A stretch of DNA of 64,000 nt from Chromatium okenii (GTDB lineage: Bacteria > Pseudomonadota > Gammaproteobacteria > Chromatiales > Chromatiaceae): positions 62,001 to 126,000 of the forward strand of contig NZ_PPGH01000018.1 in NCBI RefSeq assembly GCF_002958735.1. The letters are read 5' to 3'. The stretch's first letter is position 1. Each line of letters starts with the position of its first letter. Positions 58,699 to 64,000 of the stretch are shown piece by piece. Both the position numbers and the translations under genes were made by a program. The notes under the pieces were generated by a model. It made no database searches. It was given only the letters and a program-made list of their open reading frames with translations, and was not told the origin of the DNA.

Positions 58699-60345
58699 TC
58701 AATGGCGCTCGTATTGCTTGATCTGTTCCTCAGTCATCTGCTCATTGCCGCCACCGCAGGCTTTCGGCGCACCGTTGCTGCACGTTTGTGGCGCAGCGCC
58801 AATCACACTGATCGCCGGACGTTTCGCGGCTGGCGCTTGTTTCCACGCATTATGATCTGGCTCAACAATCTTCGATCTGCTCTTGTCATAATCAAAGCGA
58901 ATGAGCTTTTTCAACAGCGGGCCCCAATAATTCTGCTGCCCCAATTGATAGAAGCGGCGTTCATAGGCGCTCTTCAAAAACGCCTTAATACAGCCCAGCA
59001 AATAACGACGGCGCACTGGGTCTTTCACCCAAGGATATTGGAAAAACATCTTGCGCATATAAAAGCGCCGATAATTCGCCATCACGCCATCCAATAATTC
59101 AGCGCGATCAATGTTGTCGGGCTTCATAATCGGCGACACGAAGTTGTATTTAGAATAATCATGCACCTCCACCTTGTCGCCCATTTCCGTAAACATATCG
59201 GAGAACGGCCACGGCGTGAACATCGACCAATTGGCCATATCTGCGCCCCAATCCATCACCATCTCATAGGTTTCTTCCAGTGTGGCACGGGTTTCATTCT
59301 CCAACCCAACGATGAACTGCGCCTCGGTCACAATCCCGTTCTGCTGCAACAATTGAATGGCGCGTTTATTCTGCGCGACCGTCGTTTCTTTCACGAAACG
59401 ATCCAAATTCAACTGCGCTGCCGCTTCGGTGCCGAGTGAAATATGCACCAAGCCGGCTTTACGATAAAACGGCAGTAAATCTTCATCGCGCATCACATCG
59501 GTGACGCGGGTGTTAATGCCCCATAAAATCCCAAGTTTGCGGTCAATCAATTCCTGACAGAATTCGACAAACATATTCTTGTTAATCATCGGTTCTTCAT
59601 CAGCGAGAATGAAGAAGCCAATGCCGTGAACCTTCACCAATTCTTCAATCTCATCGACCATGCGCTTGGGGCTGCGCACGCGATAATCACGCCAGAATTT
59701 CCATTGCGAGCAGAAGCTGCATGTAAACGGACAACCGCGTGCCATATTCGGCGTTGCTACTGGCACGCCGAGCGGAATGTAAATGTACTTTTTCCACTCC
59801 AACACGCTCCAATCTGGCCAAATCGAATCGACATCTTTAATTGATGGTTCGACGGGAGTGGCGATGACTTGTTTATTGTCATCGACATAAGCAATGCCTT
59901 TAATGTTCTCGCGTTCAGTCAGCCAGCGTCCTTCATCAATGGCGCGAATTAAATTGAGCGTAACGGCTTCACCTTCACCGCGCACCACGACATCAATCCA
60001 TGGCGCTTCATTGAATACTTGCGCATACATGAAAGTCGCATGAATACCGCCCAGCATGGTAATGACATTTGGATGTTCTTCTTTCGCAATTTGTAATACG
60101 CGCTGCGCAGTGTAAATCATCGGGGTCATCGCAGTAGTTGCAACGATGTCGGGCTTGGCATTACGGATAGCCACGCGCAATTGCTCATCGTCCAATTTAT
60201 CTACCAGTGCGTCGATGAACTGATAATCTTGATAACCACCTGCTTTGAGATAACCTGCCAGATAGGCGACCCATGCTGGCGACCAGTTACCTGCGATGTC
60301 AGCAGCACCGGCGCTATAATTTGGGTGGACAAAAAGGATTCGCAT
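58699..60345 (-). CDS. bchE: anaerobic Mg-protoporphyrin IX monomethyl ester cyclase
   Basis: Radical SAM enzyme that forms the isocyclic ring of bacteriochlorophyll without oxygen, using cobalamin. The N-terminal B12-binding-type domain begins [20 protein letters not shown] and includes [18 protein letters not shown] and [15 protein letters not shown]. The radical SAM cluster motif [18 protein letters not shown] (CxxxCxxC) is near residue 204, then [37 protein letters not shown] and [16 protein letters not shown]. 548 residues. The C-terminal tail [14 protein letters not shown] is Cys-rich. CGGAG lies 7 bases before the ATG. It is divergent from cobF and ends at a strong terminator, so it is transcribed alone. 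Confidence 0.88.
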   Translation of the reverse strand: MRILFVHPNYSAGAADIAGNWSPAWVAYLAGYLKAGGYQDYQFIDALVDKLDDEQLRVAIRNAKPDIVATTAMTPMIYTAQRVLQIAKEEHPNVITMLGGIHATFMYAQVFNEAPWIDVVVRGEGEAVTLNLIRAIDEGRWLTERENIKGIAYVDDNKQVIATPVEPSIKDVDSIWPDWSVLEWKKYIYIPLGVPVATPNMARGCPFTCSFCSQWKFWRDYRVRSPKRMVDEIEELVKVHGIGFFILADEEPMINKNMFVEFCQELIDRKLGILWGINTRVTDVMRDEDLLPFYRKAGLVHISLGTEAAAQLNLDRFVKETTVAQNKRAIQLLQQNGIVTEAQFIVGLENETRATLEETYEMVMDWGADMANWSMFTPWPFSDMFTEMGDKVEVHDYSKYNFVSPIMKPDNIDRAELLDGVMANYRRFYMRKMFFQYPWVKDPVRRRYLLGCIKAFLKSAYERRFYQLGQQNYWGPLLKKLIRFDYDKSRSKIVEPDHNAWKQAPAAKRPAISVIGAAPQTCSNGAPKACGGGNEQMTEEQIKQYERH

Positions 60346-60539
60346 TGTTGGCTCCGAATGAGTGAAAAACAGTAAGAAAAGCCATCGAAAAGTGGTGATA
60401 ACGTGGTATCAAAGCAAGGGGCGCACCAACTTAAAGTGGAATTCGGACTAGGCGGATGATCATAGCAACCACACTTCCAAATCGCTATACGAAGTCAACT
60501 GATCGGTTTGGAATCGCAGCAGAGTAAACACGGATCACG
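60346..60539. promoter_or_regulatory. divergent bchE/cobF intergenic region
   Basis: 194 bases between two divergently transcribed genes, so promoters for both are expected here. No cobalamin riboswitch, no TGT-N12-ACA (PpsR/CrtJ-type) site and no clear FNR box could be recognised by eye. Confidence 0.4.
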
Positions 60540-61310
60540 ATGAAAACACTGTATTTAATTGGCATGGGACCGGGTAGCCCAGAATATCTCACGATGCAGG
60601 CGATCAACGCGCTCAAGCAGGTGAACGTGTTTTTTATGCTGGAAAAGGAGGGGCGCGGCAAGGCAGAACTGCTGGAAATGCGCCAAACCATCCTGACGCA
60701 TTATCTCGGCAATACCGGGTATCGGGTGGTAATGGCGACCAGTCCGGCTCGCGCTAAAACCGTTGATTATCAAAATGATGTGCAAGTTTGGCACGATGAA
60801 AAACGGGCGCTATTTGCGCAACTGGTCGCGGACGAATTGACCGACGGTCAAATTGGTGCATTTTTATTATGGGGCGATCCATCGCTTTATGATCAAACGG
60901 TCTCGTTAATTGCTGATTTAACTGCGCATTCTGCGGGACAATTAGAATTTACAATCATTCCCGGCATCACCTCGATACAAGTATTAACCGCAAAACATAA
61001 AATCCCACTCAATCGTGTCGGTGAAAGCATCACCATTACCACTGGACGCCATGTTGAAACTTGCGATCCAACTGAAATCAATAACGCAGTGGTGATGCTG
61101 GATTATAATGCGTCATTTCAACGCTTCACTGGGCAAAATATGGATGTTTATTGGGGAGGTTATCTTGGTTGCGCCGATGAGGTGTTAATGGCTGGAGCAA
61201 TAGATGAAGTACGCGATGATTTACTGCGTATTAAATCCCAAGTGCGGGATGAAAAGGGCTGGCTGATGGATATTTATTTGCTGCGGCGCAGAACAAATAG
61301 TGCTGAGTAA
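60540..61310 (+). CDS. cobF: precorrin-6A synthase (deacetylating)
   Basis: SAM-dependent methyltransferase of the aerobic cobalamin pathway. It methylates C-1 of precorrin-5 and releases acetate. MKTLYLIGMGPGSPEYLTMQ is the tetrapyrrole methylase start. GAFLLWGDPSLYDQTVSLIA and TIIPGITSIQVLTAKHKIPL are the substrate and SAM loops, and NNAVVMLDYNASFQRF and YWGGYLGCADEVLMAG are CobF-specific. 256 residues. CobF is specific to the oxygen-using route, so the organism likely makes B12 aerobically. Divergent from bchE over 194 bases, which may hold shared control sites. Confidence 0.9.
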   Translation: MKTLYLIGMGPGSPEYLTMQAINALKQVNVFFMLEKEGRGKAELLEMRQTILTHYLGNTGYRVVMATSPARAKTVDYQNDVQVWHDEKRALFAQLVADELTDGQIGAFLLWGDPSLYDQTVSLIADLTAHSAGQLEFTIIPGITSIQVLTAKHKIPLNRVGESITITTGRHVETCDPTEINNAVVMLDYNASFQRFTGQNMDVYWGGYLGCADEVLMAGAIDEVRDDLLRIKSQVRDEKGWLMDIYLLRRRTNSAE

Positions 61311-61468
61311 ATGTCAGCAATTCTGATTAGTTTTTCATTAGAAAAACCCTAGATAAAATCTGTTTGTAGCCACTAACGCACAAATAGCAACTGCGCTCCG
61401 TTTGGCGGGGCTGTTATGATTGATTTTTGAACCATGAACAACGCCCTGCGGGGTGGGAGAAGAAGCAG

Positions 61469-61966
61469 ATGGCAGGTGTTAATCGTGTGATTTTGATCGG
61501 AAATCTCGGTGCCGATCCTGAAGTGCGATACATGGCCAACGGTGATCCTGTGGCGAATGTTTCACTCGCCACTAAGGAGACGTGGAAAGATCGTAACACT
61601 GGCGAAAAACAGGAGCGCACTGAATGGCATCGTGTTGTTTTCTTTGGCAAAATCGCTGAAGTGGTCAAGCAGTATCTGCGCAAAGGATCACAGATTTATG
61701 TTGAAGGCAAGTTGCGTACACGCAAATGGCAAAAAGAGGGTCAAGATCATTACACTACTGAAGTTGTGGTTGATTTAGCTGGAACAATGCAGATGCTCGG
61801 CGGTCGCCAAGAACAGAGTAGCGGCTCTTCAGTACCGTTTGATGATGAGCCATCATATGCACCTCAAAGTAGCAGTAGCAGCCGACCGCAATCTGCTGCG
61901 TCTGCACCATCGTCATCTGGAAGCCACGGCGGTAGCAGTAATTTTGATGACGATATTCCGTTCTAA
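61469..61966 (+). CDS. ssb: single-stranded DNA-binding protein
   Basis: 165 residues from the ATG at 61469, preceded by GGGAGAAGAAG. The OB-fold domain starts [20 protein letters not shown], with [20 protein letters not shown] and [15 protein letters not shown] Ser/Gly-rich linker (about residues 113-158) leads to the acidic tip DDDIPF that binds partner proteins. A start 14 codons upstream (61427) is less likely. A strong terminator follows, so it is monocistronic. Confidence 0.97.
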   Translation: MAGVNRVILIGNLGADPEVRYMANGDPVANVSLATKETWKDRNTGEKQERTEWHRVVFFGKIAEVVKQYLRKGSQIYVEGKLRTRKWQKEGQDHYTTEVVVDLAGTMQMLGGRQEQSSGSSVPFDDEPSYAPQSSSSSRPQSAASAPSSSGSHGGSSNFDDDIPF

Positions 61967-62000
61967 CCTTTAATTGCGTTATTAGCGATAACGCTCTAAT

Positions 62001-62030
62001 AAAAAGCCCTGCATTTACAGGGCTTTTTTA
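62001..62030. terminator. intrinsic terminator after ssb
   Basis: AAAAAGCCCTG (62001-62011), loop CATTTA, CAGGGC then six T. Symmetric, so it can also serve the convergent amidotransferase gene. Confidence 0.9.
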
Positions 62031-62065
62031 TATCAAATAATGCTTCGAGTACGACCAAAATTCAG

Positions 62066-63958
62066 TTACAAATTTTGCTGCGCACAAAACGCTTCAAACA
62101 TCAATAAACTCCAAATTGCTGGACTAAAATCACGCATTCCTGATTGATGTTGTTCCACCATCCATTGCAATTGCTGGGCATCAAATAATCCGGTGTCATT
62201 CAAACGTTCACCCAATACGCTTTGTCGTACTCGTTCCCGCAGCGGTCCACGAAACCAATTCGCTAATGGTACGGCAAAACCCATTTTAGGACGGTATAGA
62301 ATATCATCACCTAAATACGGTTCTAATGCCTTTTTCAATACATGTTTTCCTTCGCGTCCCTGCAATTTTAATTCGGGCGGTAATCCCGACACCCAATCAA
62401 TAAATTGGTGATCAAGAAATGGTACGCGCACTTCTAATGCGTGTGCCATGCTGGCGCGATCTACTTTCGTCAAAATGTCGCCGGGTAAATAGGTTTTCAT
62501 ATCCAAATACTGCACCCGTGATAACGGATGCTCTGGCGCACGGGCAGCATAGCGGCGCAACACTTCAACTGCCTGATAACCTTGACGATCTCGTTTGAAT
62601 TGCGGCGAAAATAACGCTTCTCGCGTCGTCGCGTCGAGAATTGACACGCTATCGAAATAGCCATCAACTGAATCCCTCGCCAGCGCCAAAAACGTTGATT
62701 TTGCTCGCAATACCTGCGGCGCCCAATCTGCTTTCGGATATAACGCGCCGAGCGTGCCAAATAGCGGTCCGCGCAACCATTGCGGTAAACGCCCGCGCAC
62801 CTGCTCCTCGTGCACATGCCAGCGGTGGCGGCGATAACCGGCAAAACTTTCGTCACCGCCATCGCCAGATAAACAGACCGTCACCCGTTGCCGCGCCAGC
62901 TCGCATACTCGATATGTCGGCATTGCGGAACTGTCGGCGTAAGGTTCATCGTACAGTGCTGCAAGTTGGTCAATTAAATTAAAGTCATCAGGATCAACGG
63001 CTTCGACGTGATGCGCAGTCCGGTAACGTTGCGCCACCCGCTCGGCAAACGCACTTTCATTAAAACGCGGGTCGCCGAAAGAAATCGAACAGGTGTTGAC
63101 CGGACGCTCCGACAGCCCAGCCATCATCGCCACAACTGCGCTCGAATCGACGCCGCCAGACAAAAATGCGCCCAGCGGCACCTCTGCCACCAAACGAATG
63201 CGCACTGCCTCGCGCAGGCGTTCAATCACCTGCTCGGTTGCCTCGCGTACATCGGTTATGCCATTGGATTGAAACGATATTTCCCAGTATTCACGCGGCG
63301 CAGGCAATGTACCATTACCGCGCTGCAACGTCAGCGTGTGAGCGGGCGGCAACTTATGCACAGATTTAAAAATACTACGCGGATCAGGGATATAGCCGTA
63401 AGCGAAATACTCTTCCACCGCCAGCGGATCGATTTCCCGCGACAACGTTGGATCAACAAGCAATGCCTTGATTTCAGAACCAAAAAGCAATAATCCGTCA
63501 GCAGTAAGCGCGTAATGCAGCGGCTTAACCCCCAGCCGATCTCGCGCTAAAAACAACGTCTCGCGGTTACGATCCCACAACGCAAACGCAAACATTCCAC
63601 GAAAGCGATTAACGCAGCGTTCGCCCCATTCTTCCCACGCATGAACAATGACTTCTGTATCGCAATGCGTTTTGAATTGATGCCCAGCAGTACGCAATTC
63701 AGCAATCAATTCCTGAAAATTATAAATTTCACCATTAAACACTACGACCACAGATTCATCTTCATTAAATAATGGCTGATGTCCGCCGGATAAATCAATA
63801 ATTGATAATCGCCGATGTGCTAAACCTACACCCGGCTCCAGATGCAGTCCACCGTCATCGGGTCCGCGATGAAATAGCGTCTGATTCATTTGCGCCAATT
63901 GCTCGGCGTTAATAGGGCGGCGTTCTTGAGTATCAAAGATTCCAGCAATTCCGCACAT
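62066..63958 (-). CDS. asparagine synthase-type amidotransferase (exosortase/EPS-associated)
   Basis: 630-residue glutamine-hydrolysing AsnB homolog. N-terminal class II glutaminase domain starts MCGIAGIFDTQERRPINAEQ with catalytic Cys2, HRGPDDGGLHLEPGVGLAHR and FNGEIYNFQELIAELR. The synthetase domain has the ATP-binding PLGAFLSGGVDSSAVVAMMA near residue 255 and CLSGDGGDESFAGYRRHRWH. The length and the C-terminal pattern FLDHQFIDWVSGLPPELKL resemble the XrtA-system amidotransferases that modify surface polysaccharide, but no exosortase genes are in view. Asparagine synthesis is the alternative. The start is the ATG at 63958; the next gene lies outside the window. Confidence 0.88.
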   Translation of the reverse strand: MCGIAGIFDTQERRPINAEQLAQMNQTLFHRGPDDGGLHLEPGVGLAHRRLSIIDLSGGHQPLFNEDESVVVVFNGEIYNFQELIAELRTAGHQFKTHCDTEVIVHAWEEWGERCVNRFRGMFAFALWDRNRETLFLARDRLGVKPLHYALTADGLLLFGSEIKALLVDPTLSREIDPLAVEEYFAYGYIPDPRSIFKSVHKLPPAHTLTLQRGNGTLPAPREYWEISFQSNGITDVREATEQVIERLREAVRIRLVAEVPLGAFLSGGVDSSAVVAMMAGLSERPVNTCSISFGDPRFNESAFAERVAQRYRTAHHVEAVDPDDFNLIDQLAALYDEPYADSSAMPTYRVCELARQRVTVCLSGDGGDESFAGYRRHRWHVHEEQVRGRLPQWLRGPLFGTLGALYPKADWAPQVLRAKSTFLALARDSVDGYFDSVSILDATTREALFSPQFKRDRQGYQAVEVLRRYAARAPEHPLSRVQYLDMKTYLPGDILTKVDRASMAHALEVRVPFLDHQFIDWVSGLPPELKLQGREGKHVLKKALEPYLGDDILYRPKMGFAVPLANWFRGPLRERVRQSVLGERLNDTGLFDAQQLQWMVEQHQSGMRDFSPAIWSLLMFEAFCAQQNL

Positions 63959-64000
63959 CTAAATCATCCCCTTATCTATTCCATCAAAGCCGATTATTTC

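Overview
The window looks like a chromosomal piece of a gammaproteobacterium, probably a purple sulfur (Chromatiales-like) phototroph. Two lines of evidence support this. First, the conserved gene order ntrX-ntrY-DUF4390-rsmB-fmt-def, then a LysM-family gene, dprA, smg and topA, together with rpsU-yqeY-dnaG, is typical of Gammaproteobacteria. Second, there is a convincing BchE gene (anaerobic Mg-protoporphyrin monomethyl ester cyclase of bacteriochlorophyll synthesis). No rRNA, tRNA or CRISPR array was seen, and no gene-free stretch exceeds about 300 bases.

Layout. 1-8.2 kb: accC end, prmA, PHP phosphoesterase, YciO-type protein, M50 protease, trpS, scpA, scpB, a disrupted cobD and a CobT-like fragment. 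8.2-9.5 kb: AT-rich orphan cytosine-5 DNA methyltransferase. 9.5-15.3 kb: YhaN/YhaO-type (SbcCD-like) ATPase-nuclease pair carrying an 887-bp tandem duplication. 15.4-17.5 kb: L,D-transpeptidase and gloB. 17.5-20.6 kb: an unrecognised four-gene operon headed by a possible sigma-like protein. 20.8-22.3 kb: decayed IS607-type element. 22.3-25.9 kb: iscR, rhodanese, acyltransferase, ispF, truD. 25.9-27.4 kb: a three-lipoprotein cassette inserted at the 3' end of truD and bounded by a duplicated truD tail. 27.5-42.8 kb: FUN14 protein, NtrYX block, translation and recombination genes, topA, dnaG/yqeY/rpsU. 42.9-51 kb: chemoreceptors, Rieske/TrpD-like pair, LPS genes hldE and waaA, ppiB. 51.4-61.3 kb: a cobalamin region (btuF, cobU, metH, a Cys-rich small protein, cobQ; then bchE with divergent cobF). 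61.4-64 kb: ssb and an AsnB-type amidotransferase.

How the genes fit together: the 51-61 kb block makes and salvages cobalamin and also holds two B12-dependent enzymes, MetH and BchE (radical SAM with an N-terminal B12-type region). cobD and the CobT-like gene near 7 kb belong to the same pathway.

Main caution: many genes, including essential ones (topA, ispF, scpB, hldE, dprA), carry single-base frameshifts, several explained by one base missing from a short homopolymer. Most are probably sequence errors rather than real decay. They are annotated here as one gene spanning the shift. Disruptions that a single indel cannot explain (cobD insertion, yhaN duplication, tnpA deletion) are treated as real candidates.
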